From Pelomonas caseinilytica (lineage in GTDB: Bacteria > Pseudomonadota > Gammaproteobacteria > Burkholderiales > Burkholderiaceae_C): a stretch of 64,000 nucleotides of DNA. The notes under the pieces are model-generated. The model saw only the letters and a program-made list of their open reading frames with translations. It did no database searches and was not told the DNA's origin. Shown piece after piece: positions 1 to 7,965 of the stretch; position 1 is the stretch's first letter, and each line of letters begins with the position of its first letter. Position numbers and translations under genes: made by a program. The DNA lies in contig NZ_JAJTWT010000018.1 in the NCBI RefSeq assembly GCF_021353235.1, forward strand, positions 1 to 64,000, given 5' to 3'.

Positions 1-94
1 GGTCCCACTCCTTCCCATCCCGAACAGGACAGTGAAACGAGTCAGCGCCGATGATAGTGCGGATTCCCGTGTGAAAGTAGGTCATCGTCAGGCT
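1..94 (+). rRNA. rrf: 5S ribosomal RNA, 3' part (5' end outside window)
   Basis: The first ~94 bases match the body and 3' end of a betaproteobacterial 5S rRNA: the segment around CCCATCCCGAACAGGA, then GATGATAGTGCGGATTCCCG, then the 3' strand GTCATCGTCAGGC that closes helix I. Roughly the first 20 nucleotides are missing because the window starts inside the gene. It is presumably the end of an rrn operon lying upstream. The exact 3' end is uncertain by a few bases. Confidence 0.9.
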
Positions 95-107
95 ATTTAC
101 CCCAGCC

Positions 108-140
108 AACCCCCATCGTGTCCTGCACGGTGGGGGTTTT
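108..140 (+). terminator. Intrinsic terminator of the rRNA operon
   Basis: A 13-bp stem (108-120 with 126-138, one G-T pair) with a 5-nt loop is followed by a T run (TTTTGCTTTT). It lies 14 nt after the 5S gene and fits an rrn terminator. Confidence 0.9.
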
Positions 141-396
141 GCTTTTGCGGCCCGGGATGTCGAGGTGCCGAAAATCGGCAACGCCGGGTAAGGCTGGATT
201 GGACTTGGCTTGATAAACCATGCTGGGCCATTACCAGTCAAATCGCTCTTTGGCGTATTTGCAAGCGTTTCTCCCGAAACGAGGCCGCTGGACGGGTGCA
301 GGCGAATTCAGGCCATAACCGGCCCCGGCTTGCGGCCCGCTTGCACTCGGCGTAAGCCCCGCTGCGGGGCGCCGCAGCCGCCGCTAAGGTGGCGCC

Positions 397-1050
397 ATGA
401 TCGACGACCGCTTTCTGGCTGAAAACACCGCGCTGCAGCGTCCGCCGGTGCAGTTCTATTTCGACTTCTCCTCCCCCTACTCCTACATCGCCTCGGAGTG
501 GATCGAAGCCGTTGCGGCCCGTCATGGCCGACGCGTGCAGTGGCATGCCATCCTTCTCGGCGCTACCTTCCAGGCCGCCGAGCTGAAGTCGCCCATTTCC
601 CACCCCCTCAAGCGCGACTACATGCTGCGCGACTTCGAACGCTCGGCTCGTTTTGCCGGCCTGCCCTACCGGCAGCCGGGGACCTTCCCTATCCCGACGC
701 AGAACGCCGCACGCGTGTTCTGGTGGCTGCACGACCGGGACCCGGCGCGCGCCGTCGCCTGGGCCCATGCCGGCCTGCGCGCCTACTTCACACGCGGCGT
801 GGTGCTGAGCGATCCCGCCGCCCTCAAGCTGCTGCTTGTCGAGTCGGGCCTCGACGCCGATGCCGCGGAAGCCGCCTGGAACGACCCTGCCTGGAAGGCG
901 CGCCTGAAGAGCGAGAACGATGCCGCCATTGCCGCTGGCGTCTTCGGCGCGCCTTACTTCATCGTCGACGGCGAGCCCTTCTGGGGCAACGACCGGCAGG
1001 CCCAGATCGACGCCTGGCTCGCCAGCGGACCCTTCAAGGGCTTGACCTAG
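397..1050 (+). CDS. 2-hydroxychromene-2-carboxylate isomerase-like protein (DsbA/GST-kappa fold)
   Basis: This 217-residue soluble protein has the hallmarks of the HCCA isomerase / GST-kappa branch of the thioredoxin fold. It has an N-terminal FYFDFSSPYSYIAS strand-loop with Ser in place of the DsbA CXXC, a helical middle domain, and a C-terminal segment GVFGAPYFIVDGEPFWGNDR, the usual signature for substrate and glutathione contact. Family members isomerise 2-hydroxychromene-2-carboxylate in naphthalene breakdown, but many are generic glutathione-linked enzymes. No aromatic degradation genes are nearby, so the substrate is unknown. The ATG is preceded by AAGGTGG. It stands alone after the rrn terminator; the 250-bp upstream gap shows only a small GC hairpin at 357-371. 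Confidence 0.85.
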   Translation: MIDDRFLAENTALQRPPVQFYFDFSSPYSYIASEWIEAVAARHGRRVQWHAILLGATFQAAELKSPISHPLKRDYMLRDFERSARFAGLPYRQPGTFPIPTQNAARVFWWLHDRDPARAVAWAHAGLRAYFTRGVVLSDPAALKLLLVESGLDADAAEAAWNDPAWKARLKSENDAAIAAGVFGAPYFIVDGEPFWGNDRQAQIDAWLASGPFKGLT

Positions 1051-1088
1051 CTCAAGGCTTCACGCGCGCGTCATGACCGGTGGGCAGC

Positions 1089-1994
1089 ATGCCCACCATG
1101 CCGACGACGCAAGACCCACAAGCCGCGGGTGGAGCCGCCGACAAGCCCACGCTGTCGGTGCGCACCGTCTGGATCTCGGACCTGCACCTGGGCACGCCTG
1201 GCTGCCAGGCGAGAGCCCTGCTCGACTTCCTGCGCGACGTCGAGTGCGACACCCTCTACCTCGTCGGCGACATCATTGACGGCTGGCAGCTGCGCCGCTC
1301 CTGGTACTGGCCGCAGACCCACAACGACGTCGTCCAGAAGCTGCTGCGCAAGGCGCGCAAGGGCACGCGCGTCATCTTCATCCCCGGCAACCACGACGAG
1401 TTCGCGCGGAAGTACCTGGCGCACAACTTCGGCGGCGTCGACGTGGTGGAAGAGGCCATGCACGTCACCGCGGACGGCCGCAGGCTGTGGATCACCCACG
1501 GCGACCTCTACGACGGCGTCATCCAGTGCGCCCGCTGGCTCGCCATCGCCGGCGACCTCGCCTACGAGTTCACGCTCAAGGTCAACCGCTGGTTCAACCA
1601 CATCCGCGCCAAGTTCGGCCTGCCGTACTGGAGCCTGTCGCGCTACCTCAAGCACAAGGTCAAGCGCGCAGTCAGCTACATCAACGAGTTCGAGAATGCC
1701 GTCGCGCGGGAGGCGCGCAAGCGCGGCGCCCACGGCGTCGTCTGCGGCCACATCCACCACGCCGAGATCCGCGAGATTGAAGGCATCCTCTACTGCAACG
1801 ACGGCGACTGGGTCGAGAGCCTCACGGCCCTGGTCGAGCACCACGATGGCCGCCTGGAGATCCTCGACCGCGGCGACCAGGCGGCGCTTCCCGGCATGCT
1901 GCCAGCCGCGCGACCTGTGGCGCCCGCGGCCCTGCCCGTGCCCGTGCCCGTGGCGGCCGCCGCCAAGGCCGTCGCACCCGACACCGTCGCCTGA
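1089..1994 (+). CDS. plcP: PlcP-type metallophosphoesterase (calcineurin-like, COG2908), probable phospholipase C
   Basis: A 301-residue protein with the full metallophosphoesterase motif set: DLH (D31, H33), GDIID (D61), GNHDE (N101-H102-D103), HGD (137-139) and GHIHH (220-224). Generic annotation would be UDP-2,3-diacylglucosamine pyrophosphatase. Its length, the WYWPQTHNDVVQKLLRKAR segment and the CNDGDWVES tail instead match the PlcP family, which cleaves phospholipids to diacylglycerol in phosphate-starved rhizobia and marine bacteria. A glycosyltransferase in the same cluster supports this. The C-terminus is an Ala/Pro/Val-rich tail. GTG 1080 and ATG 1098 are alternative starts; 1089 has GGTGGG upstream. 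It converges on psd with 9 bp between stops. Function is inferred from family and context. Confidence 0.75.
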   Translation: MPTMPTTQDPQAAGGAADKPTLSVRTVWISDLHLGTPGCQARALLDFLRDVECDTLYLVGDIIDGWQLRRSWYWPQTHNDVVQKLLRKARKGTRVIFIPGNHDEFARKYLAHNFGGVDVVEEAMHVTADGRRLWITHGDLYDGVIQCARWLAIAGDLAYEFTLKVNRWFNHIRAKFGLPYWSLSRYLKHKVKRAVSYINEFENAVAREARKRGAHGVVCGHIHHAEIREIEGILYCNDGDWVESLTALVEHHDGRLEILDRGDQAALPGMLPAARPVAPAALPVPVPVAAAAKAVAPDTVA

Positions 1995-2003
1995 CGGCTC
2001 GGC

Positions 2004-2912
2004 TCAGCGCAGTTTCAACAGCGCCTGGCCCGCGCGCACCTGCACGCCCTGCGCGATGCCTTCGGCCAGTTCGAACCCCGGCGGTACGAACACGATGATG
2101 GTCGAGCCGTGCTCGAACCAGCCCATCTCCTGGCCTTTGACGTGCGGCGCCCTGCAGGGCATCTCGTTCGCGCCCCGGCGGCCCAGGTGCAGCAGCACGT
2201 CCAGGAAGTGCAGGCGGATGCTGGCGACGAGGATGGCGGCCACCGGCACCAGCGCAACCGGGTGACCGCTGGCCAGCCGCATGCGCACGACGGCGCGCTC
2301 GTTGCGGCAGAACAGCCTCTCCACGCGCGCGAGCGCCACCGGATTGACGTTCCAGGTGTCTCCGCTCAGGTAGGTGACGTGCTCCACCGTGCCGTCGGCC
2401 GGCGCATGGAAGCGGTGGTACATCGCCGAGGTCAGCCGCAGCGTCACATAACGCCCGCCCTCGAAGACGCTCGCGTCCTGCGTGGGGCCGAAGAGCTCCT
2501 CGGTCGAATATGGAAAGCCCTTGGCCTGGTAGACCTGGCCGCGCTCCACCACGCCCGTGGCCCCGACGATGCCGTCGCTCGGGCTGGCGAACACCTCGGG
2601 CCGCGCGTCGAACGGGCGGGCGCCGTCCTTGAGCTCGCGGGTGAAGCAGTCCTTCAGCGAACGGAAGCGCGTGTGCCTGGCCTCGCTCAGGTCCAGCGGC
2701 GTGAACATGCGCCAGATGCCGATCGACAGCCGCGTCAGCAGCGGGCTCTCGATGCGGGCGAAGCGCCCCATGAGGCGGGTCAGCGCGATGCGCGGCACCC
2801 GGTTGGTCAGCAGGAAGTTCAGGTCCTCCTGCGCCACCAGGCGCTTGAGCCAACCGGGGCCCGCCGTTGCGCTGCGGCCGTCCAGAGGCGGTGCTGCATG
2901 CCGTTCGTCCAT
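2004..2912 (-). CDS. psd: Phosphatidylserine decarboxylase
   Basis: A 302-residue pyruvoyl-dependent decarboxylase that converts phosphatidylserine to phosphatidylethanolamine at the inner membrane. The self-cleavage motif is present as HGST (Ser270; many relatives have LGST). The Asp of SPSDG (D113) and His residues of YHRFHAP (166, 169) complete the processing triad. Cleavage before Ser270 would leave a short alpha chain of about 33 residues, as usual. It is the last gene of a three-gene minus-strand operon, 13 bp after the aminotransferase. Burkholderiales usually carry a housekeeping psd near pssA, so this may be a second, specialised copy; that is inference. Confidence 0.9.
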   Translation of the reverse strand: MDERHAAPPLDGRSATAGPGWLKRLVAQEDLNFLLTNRVPRIALTRLMGRFARIESPLLTRLSIGIWRMFTPLDLSEARHTRFRSLKDCFTRELKDGARPFDARPEVFASPSDGIVGATGVVERGQVYQAKGFPYSTEELFGPTQDASVFEGGRYVTLRLTSAMYHRFHAPADGTVEHVTYLSGDTWNVNPVALARVERLFCRNERAVVRMRLASGHPVALVPVAAILVASIRLHFLDVLLHLGRRGANEMPCRAPHVKGQEMGWFEHGSTIIVFVPPGFELAEGIAQGVQVRAGQALLKLR

Positions 2913-2925
2913 CGGTAACCAGCCC

Positions 2926-4572
2926 TTAGAACTTGCGACTCAGCATTTCGCGGAACACGCTGCGGCGTATGGCCCGGGTGGTCAGCTCAGGCGCCGTCCA
3001 CCACCAGCCGTCGGCTCGCATCTCGTCGCAGGCCGCGACGAAGCGGTCCAGCACGTCCTCGAACTCGGCGTCGCCGTAGTTCAGGCTGAAGATCAGCCGG
3101 CCCGTGCCGACCCAGCTCAGCGCCAGGCCGTGCTTGCGCAGGTAGAACTGCAGCATCCAGTGGTAACGACCGGGCTGGGTGTAGAGCACCGTCCAGATGG
3201 TCGAGAGGTTGGCCACGCGCACCGGCACGCCGGCCTGTTGCAGCCTCGCGTTGAGCCGCTCGGCGCGGGCGTTCCAACGTGGCTCGAGGCCGTCGTACAA
3301 GGCCTTCACCTCGGGCCGGTCGAGCCGCTTCAGGAAGGCCGCCATCGCCGCGATCACGTAGGGGTGGGCGTTGAAGGTGCCGCGCGCAAAGCAGATGTCC
3401 GCCGGCCGGTCCTCGCGGTAGCGCGTCATCAGCGCGCGGCTGCCGCAGACCACGCCGACCGGCAGGCCGCCGCCCAGCGTCTTGCCGTAGGTGACCAGGT
3501 CGGCCTTCACGCCGAAGTACGCCTGCGCCCCGCCGGGCGCGAGCCGGAAGCCCACGAAGACCTCGTCGAAGATCAACACGATGCCTCGGGCCGTGCACAC
3601 CTCGCGCAGCCGCCTCAACCACGTCGTGTAGGCCTCGCGGTCGAAACCGGCGCGGCGGCTGCCGTCGACGAGGGCGGAATCGCCCGGGGCGTTCGCGTTG
3701 GGGTGCAGGGCCTGCAGCGGATTGACCAGCACGCAGGCGATGTCGCGGCGCGTGGCCAGCACCCGCAGCGAGCGCTCGGACATGTCCTGCAGCGTGAAGG
3801 TCTCCCGCGGCGGCAGCGGGTTGCCAGGCCCGGGTTGCACGTCCTCCCACCAGCCGTGGTAGGCCCCGGCGAAGCGCACCAGGCGCTTCCTGCGGGTGTG
3901 ATAACGCGCCAGCCGCACGGCCTGCATCACGGCCTCGGTGCCCGACATGTGGAAGCTCACCTCCTCCTGGCCGGAGATGGCCTTCAGGCGGGACAGCACC
4001 TCCAGCACGCAGGGGTGGTAGGCGCCCAGCACGGGGCCGAGGTCCCGCGCCGTCGCCACGGCCTCGTCGATGCACGCCTTGTAGGCGTCATAGCCCAGCA
4101 GGTTGACGCCGTAGGAGCCGGTGAGGTCGTAGAGGCGGTTGCCGTCCAGGTCCTCCACCTGCACGCCCTCGCTGGCCTGAAGAAAGGCCCCCATCTTCAG
4201 GTGCTCGCGCAACACGGGGCTGAACTGGAAGGGCACGCGGTAGCGTGCCGTGAAGCGCAGGTCGGGAATGGCCTCGCGCGCCGTGGCGGTCGCGGCCAGC
4301 GTCTTCGCGAAGCGCGTGTCGAACTCGGCGCCCAGGCGGCCCAGGGCCGCGCGGCGGGCTGCCGCCACGTTGGCCGGTGCGCCGTCGGCCGCGAAGAACT
4401 GCGTCTCGTCGTAGGCATAGCCCGGCACCCAGCGCGCCAGCCGCTTGGCCATGCGCGAGTGGCCGGCCAGGGAACGGTGCTTGGCCCGCGACAGCTCCAG
4501 GCGCCGTTTGGCCGCGGGCAGCAGGGCCAACACGCCCAGGGCCAACGCCGAGAGGGTCAATGTTTCGTCCAT
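2926..4572 (-). CDS. Class III PLP aminotransferase with hydrophobic N-terminal segment
   Basis: A 548-residue fold-type I, class III aminotransferase related to glutamate-1-semialdehyde aminomutase. It has the SGTEA phosphate-binding motif (210-214), the FDEV Asp that contacts the PLP ring nitrogen (D336) and the Schiff-base Lys in TYGKTLGGGLPVG (K364). It is ~110 residues longer than typical members: residues 5-20 are a hydrophobic stretch followed by a Lys/Arg-rich segment, which suggests membrane attachment. The start codon overlaps the upstream stop (TGATG) and psd follows after 13 bp, so the three genes are probably one transcript. An open frame continues upstream, but it is a shadow of the upstream gene. 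The substrate is unknown; I infer a lipid or lipid precursor. It is not a normal hemL. Confidence 0.8.
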   Translation of the reverse strand: MDETLTLSALALGVLALLPAAKRRLELSRAKHRSLAGHSRMAKRLARWVPGYAYDETQFFAADGAPANVAAARRAALGRLGAEFDTRFAKTLAATATAREAIPDLRFTARYRVPFQFSPVLREHLKMGAFLQASEGVQVEDLDGNRLYDLTGSYGVNLLGYDAYKACIDEAVATARDLGPVLGAYHPCVLEVLSRLKAISGQEEVSFHMSGTEAVMQAVRLARYHTRRKRLVRFAGAYHGWWEDVQPGPGNPLPPRETFTLQDMSERSLRVLATRRDIACVLVNPLQALHPNANAPGDSALVDGSRRAGFDREAYTTWLRRLREVCTARGIVLIFDEVFVGFRLAPGGAQAYFGVKADLVTYGKTLGGGLPVGVVCGSRALMTRYREDRPADICFARGTFNAHPYVIAAMAAFLKRLDRPEVKALYDGLEPRWNARAERLNARLQQAGVPVRVANLSTIWTVLYTQPGRYHWMLQFYLRKHGLALSWVGTGRLIFSLNYGDAEFEDVLDRFVAACDEMRADGWWWTAPELTTRAIRRSVFREMLSRKF

Positions 4573-5186
4573 CAATGCGCCTGCTGGCCGACGTGCTCCA
4601 TCGGGTCGATGAGCTGGCCGCGCAGCAGGTACAGCGGCGCCTTGCGGTACAGCATCACGTCGTGGAAAGGGTCGGTCAGGATCTTGGTCATCCAGGCCAG
4701 GCCCTGCATCGGGCCCTGCGTGACCCAGAGCTGGCCCACGCGGAAGAGCAGGCCGACGACGCCCAGGCAGAACCACGCCATGCCGACATCCTCGAGATAG
4801 CCCGTCAGGCCGACCGCCGGCTGGATCAGGCCGCCCAGGGACGGCGCCAGCCACAGCACGGCCGGCAGCGCCACCCAGACGGACATCAGCACGATCTTGC
4901 GGCGGATGTTGTAGCCCACCTTGATGGCTTCCTTGTAGTCGTCGGTGGCCTGGTTGATCTCGTCGTAGCCGCGGGGCTCGAAGAAGAAATGCCCGGCCTG
5001 CCGGGTCGTCATCGACACGCACCAGGCCAGCAGCGCGGCCCAGGCGGGGTTGACGAAGACCAGCGCGTAGGCAGCGAGGAAGCTCAGCGCGCTGACGAGG
5101 TGCAGGCTCTGGTTGATGCGGCTGTGGTGGTAGTAGCGGTGGTCGTCCCAGCGCTGGGTCTTCAGGGTTTGGAAGAACTCGTTCAC
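4572..5186 (-). CDS. Mpo1-like (DUF962-like) integral membrane protein
   Basis: A 204-residue membrane protein with about four hydrophobic segments. The pattern HHSRINQSLHLVSA, a hydrophobic hairpin, then RQAGHFFFEPRGYDEIN resembles the His/Asn motifs of the Mpo1-like family, which in yeast is an iron-dependent dioxygenase acting on 2-hydroxy fatty acids. The match is from memory of the motif and is moderate. The start is GTG at 5184-5186, preceded by AAGGACGG. It is the first gene of the operon with the aminotransferase and psd (1-bp stop/start overlap) and is divergent from the glycosyltransferase across a 126-bp gap. A role in lipid modification is inference. Confidence 0.6.
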   Translation of the reverse strand: MNEFFQTLKTQRWDDHRYYHHSRINQSLHLVSALSFLAAYALVFVNPAWAALLAWCVSMTTRQAGHFFFEPRGYDEINQATDDYKEAIKVGYNIRRKIVLMSVWVALPAVLWLAPSLGGLIQPAVGLTGYLEDVGMAWFCLGVVGLLFRVGQLWVTQGPMQGLAWMTKILTDPFHDVMLYRKAPLYLLRGQLIDPMEHVGQQAH

Positions 5187-5272
5187 GTCCCGTCCTTGCT
5201 CAGTGGGTGTCAGGCGGGGCGCATGGTGGAGGGCTTGCGTGAAATCGGCGTGACGACGCCACGCCTGCGCCG

Positions 5273-5290
5273 TTGTCATCGTGCTGTTGC
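5273..5290 (+). promoter_or_regulatory. Pho-box-like sequence
   Basis: TTGTCAT, four bases, then CTGTTGC, resembles the PhoB consensus of two CTGTCAT-like 7-mers separated by 4 bp (6/7 and 5/7 matches by eye). It sits in the divergent gap between the Mpo1-like gene and the glycosyltransferase, 22 bp before the latter's ATG. I see no clear -10 hexamer downstream, so confidence is low. Confidence 0.35.
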
Positions 5291-5312
5291 ACAGGCGGCT
5301 GACCATGACCGC

Positions 5313-6566
5313 ATGAAGACCGCCACCGCCACGGCTGCCGAGGCCGACGACATCCTGGTCGATGACCTGCCCGCGCCGCGCCACTCGCGCCGGCTCGCGG
5401 TGGTGACGGAGACCTATCCGCCCGAGGTCAACGGCGTCGCCATGTCGATGGCGCGCGTCATCGACGGGCTGAACCGCCGCAACCACGACGTGCAGCTGAT
5501 CCGGCCACGCCAGCCGTCCCGGCTGACGCCGCCGTCCAGCGGCAGGCCCGCCGTCGACGAGGTGCTGACCAAGGGCCTGGCCGTGCCGCTGTACCCCAAC
5601 CTGCGCATGGGCGTGCCGAGCAAGCGCAGCCTGGTCAAGCTGTGGTCGCTGCGGCGGCCGGACGTCGTGCACATCGCCACCGAAGGACCGCTGGGCTGGT
5701 CGGCCCTGCAGGCGGCCCAGCATCTCGCGCTGCCCGTCACGTCCGACTACCGCACCAACTTCCACGCCTACGGCCGCCACTACCGGCTCGGCCTGCTGGC
5801 CAAGCCCATCATGGGCTATCTGCGCAAGTTCCATAACCGTTGCGATGCCACCATGGTGCCCACCGAGGCCATGCGCGTGCAGCTCGTCGAGCGCGGCTTC
5901 GAGCGCCTGTCCGTGGTGGGCCGTGGCGTCGACGCCCAGCGCTTCGACCCCACCCGCCGCAGCGAGGCCATGCGCATGGCCTGGGGCGCCGGCGCCGACG
6001 ACCTCGTCCTCGGCTATGTCGGTCGCCTGGCGCCCGAGAAGAACCTCGGCGTCGTGCTCGCCGCCTTCGAGGCCGTGAAGGCCCTGCAGCCGCGCGCCCG
6101 CCTCGTCTTCGTCGGCGACGGCCCCATGCGCGCGGAGCTGGCCGCGCGGGCGCCTGACGCCGTGTTCGCCGGCCAGCGCAGCGGCGACGACCTCGCGGCC
6201 CATTACGCCGGGCTGGACCTCTTCCTCTTTCCCAGCCTCACCGAGACCTTCGGCAACGTCACCACCGAAGCCATGGCCAGCGGCTGCGCCGTCGTGGCCT
6301 TCGACAGCGCCGCGGCGGGCGAGCTGATCCGCAGCGGCGTCAACGGCTGGCTGGCCGGCGCCGGCCAGGAGGCCGATTTCATTGCCGCCACCCGCGCCGC
6401 GGCCCTGGACCCGTCGGCGCGCCGGGCGGTGGCCGAGGCCGCGCGCACGACGGCGCGCCGCCTCGACTGGAGCGACATCACGGCCCGCTTCGAGGCGGTG
6501 CTGGAAGGAGCGATCGCACGCGCCGAGCCGGTGATCGGGCTGCGCGGCCTGCAGCCCGTCGTCTGA
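5313..6566 (+). CDS. GT4-family glycosyltransferase, probable diacylglycerol glycosyltransferase (Agt/MgtA-like)
   Basis: A 417-residue GT-B retaining glycosyltransferase. The N-terminal Rossmann domain begins TETYPPEVNGVA (32-43). The C-terminal domain has GYVGRLAPEKN (234-244), a VFVGDGP nucleotide-sugar loop and the E-x7-E motif in ETFGNVTTE (E311, E319). GT4 members of this type add glucose, glucuronic acid or mannose to diacylglycerol. Standing near a PlcP-type phospholipase it is a good candidate to glycosylate the diacylglycerol PlcP releases. No signal peptide, so cytoplasmic and possibly membrane-peripheral. Start ATG 5313 is chosen because the upstream frame has no family similarity. 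It converges with lplT (15 bp between stops). Donor and acceptor are inferred. Confidence 0.75.
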   Translation: MKTATATAAEADDILVDDLPAPRHSRRLAVVTETYPPEVNGVAMSMARVIDGLNRRNHDVQLIRPRQPSRLTPPSSGRPAVDEVLTKGLAVPLYPNLRMGVPSKRSLVKLWSLRRPDVVHIATEGPLGWSALQAAQHLALPVTSDYRTNFHAYGRHYRLGLLAKPIMGYLRKFHNRCDATMVPTEAMRVQLVERGFERLSVVGRGVDAQRFDPTRRSEAMRMAWGAGADDLVLGYVGRLAPEKNLGVVLAAFEAVKALQPRARLVFVGDGPMRAELAARAPDAVFAGQRSGDDLAAHYAGLDLFLFPSLTETFGNVTTEAMASGCAVVAFDSAAAGELIRSGVNGWLAGAGQEADFIAATRAAALDPSARRAVAEAARTTARRLDWSDITARFEAVLEGAIARAEPVIGLRGLQPVV

Positions 6567-6581
6567 CGCCCGGACGCGCCG

Positions 6582-7886
6582 TCAGCGTCGCTGTCGCCGA
6601 TCGACTGCGATCAGCGCCAGGATGGCCACGGCCACCAGCGCGCCCAGGCCGCTGAGCGTCGCGGTGATGGGCACCCCGGCCGCCTCGCAGCCCGCGTAGG
6701 CCGCCAGCATCGCCAGCACGCTCAGGTTCTCGTTGAAGCCTTGCACCGCGATCGAGCGGCCCGCGCTCAGCAGGGCCGCACCGCGGTGCTGCAACAGGGC
6801 ATTCAAGGGCACGACCATGGCGCCGCCCACCGCGCCGACGACGGCGAGCACCACGGCCGCCAGGGCCACCTCGCTCACCTGGGCCACCACCGGCATCAGC
6901 AGGCCCAGCGCCACGCCGGCCCACAAGCCGTGGCGGGCCTGGTGCAGGGCCAGCCATCGCCCCGCCGCCGCGGCGCCGGCGATCACGCCCACGGCCACGG
7001 CAGCTTGCAGATAGGCCGCCTGGCTCAAGGGCAGGGCCAGGACCGTGCCGGCCCATCGCAGCACCGCGAACTGCAGCGTCGCCCCGACGCCCCAGAACAG
7101 CGTCGTCGCGGCGAGCGACAGGCCGCCCTCGCGATCGCGCCAGAGCAGGCGGTTGGCGGCGCGGAACTCGCGCAGCAGCGCCGCCGCGCCATGCGACTCG
7201 CTGCGCTGGCGGCAGCCGCTGTCGGGGATGCCGGCGTTGAGCGCGCTGGACAGGGCGTAGATCAGCAGCAGGGCCGCAAGCGAGCCGGTCAGCTTGTCGG
7301 CCGGCAGGTCCAGCCCGTCGCAGAAGTCCGCCAGCCCCGAGCCCAGCCAGGCCGGACTCACCAGCGCGCCGCCCAGCACCGCGCCCAGCAGCGCAGCCGA
7401 CACGACGCTGATCTCGATCCAGCCATTGGCCTTCACCAGCGCCTCGGGCGCGGCCAGCTCGGTGACGAGGCCGTATTTCGCCGGTGCGTAGGCCGCGGCG
7501 CCCAGACCCACGACCGCCAGCGCCGCCACGGGATGCAGGCCCCAGGCCAGCAGGGCGAGGCCCGCCATCTTGACGAGGTTCATCGCTGCCATCACGCGGC
7601 CCTTGGCGAAGGCGTCGGCCAGCGGCCCCACCCACGGCGCCAGCACCACATAGGCCGCCATGAAGCCGACCTTGAGCAGCGGTGCCCACCAGGGCGCGAA
7701 GCCCTGCTGAGCCAGCAGCGCGATGGCGACCACCAGCAAGGCGTTGTCCGCCAGCGCCGAGGCGAACTGCGCCCCGATGACCCGGCCGAAGCCGGCCGGC
7801 AGACGGGCGCGGCCGGCCAGCGCGACGGCGGGGAGGAGGTTGGGCGTGGCGGTGGGCACGGGCGCCGCACTGTGGGCGAACTGCAT
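6582..7886 (-). CDS. lplT: Lysophospholipid transporter LplT (MFS)
   Basis: A 434-residue major facilitator protein of LplT type. The first helices read FASALADNALLVVAIALLAQ, followed by WVGPLADAFAKGRVM and YAPAKYGLVTELA, matching the LplT signature seen next to aas in enterobacteria. LplT flips lysophospholipids across the inner membrane for reacylation. No acyltransferase partner is adjacent here; the neighbours are lipid enzymes on one side and a catalase on the other. The start at 7886 (MQFAHSAAP) is chosen over a longer open frame that runs antisense into katE. About 12 membrane helices. It is divergent from katE with 79 bp between start codons. Confidence 0.85.
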   Translation of the reverse strand: MQFAHSAAPVPTATPNLLPAVALAGRARLPAGFGRVIGAQFASALADNALLVVAIALLAQQGFAPWWAPLLKVGFMAAYVVLAPWVGPLADAFAKGRVMAAMNLVKMAGLALLAWGLHPVAALAVVGLGAAAYAPAKYGLVTELAAPEALVKANGWIEISVVSAALLGAVLGGALVSPAWLGSGLADFCDGLDLPADKLTGSLAALLLIYALSSALNAGIPDSGCRQRSESHGAAALLREFRAANRLLWRDREGGLSLAATTLFWGVGATLQFAVLRWAGTVLALPLSQAAYLQAAVAVGVIAGAAAAGRWLALHQARHGLWAGVALGLLMPVVAQVSEVALAAVVLAVVGAVGGAMVVPLNALLQHRGAALLSAGRSIAVQGFNENLSVLAMLAAYAGCEAAGVPITATLSGLGALVAVAILALIAVDRRQRR

Positions 7887-7965
7887 GAAATCCCGATGAA
7901 GCGCGGGCCGGGCATGCCGAATGCCGGTCCGTCGCCGTTGCCACTTCACCCGCACAGGACGCTCC

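Noticed and set aside
1089-1994. Assignment as LpxH (lipid A synthesis)
   Set aside because: Length, the WYWPQTHNDV segment and neighbours fit PlcP better; kept as an alternative because the fold and motifs are shared.
4573-5022. N-terminal extension of the aminotransferase frame
   Set aside because: It overlaps the Mpo1-like gene in another frame, lacks family similarity, and the TGATG junction at 4570-4574 is the natural start.
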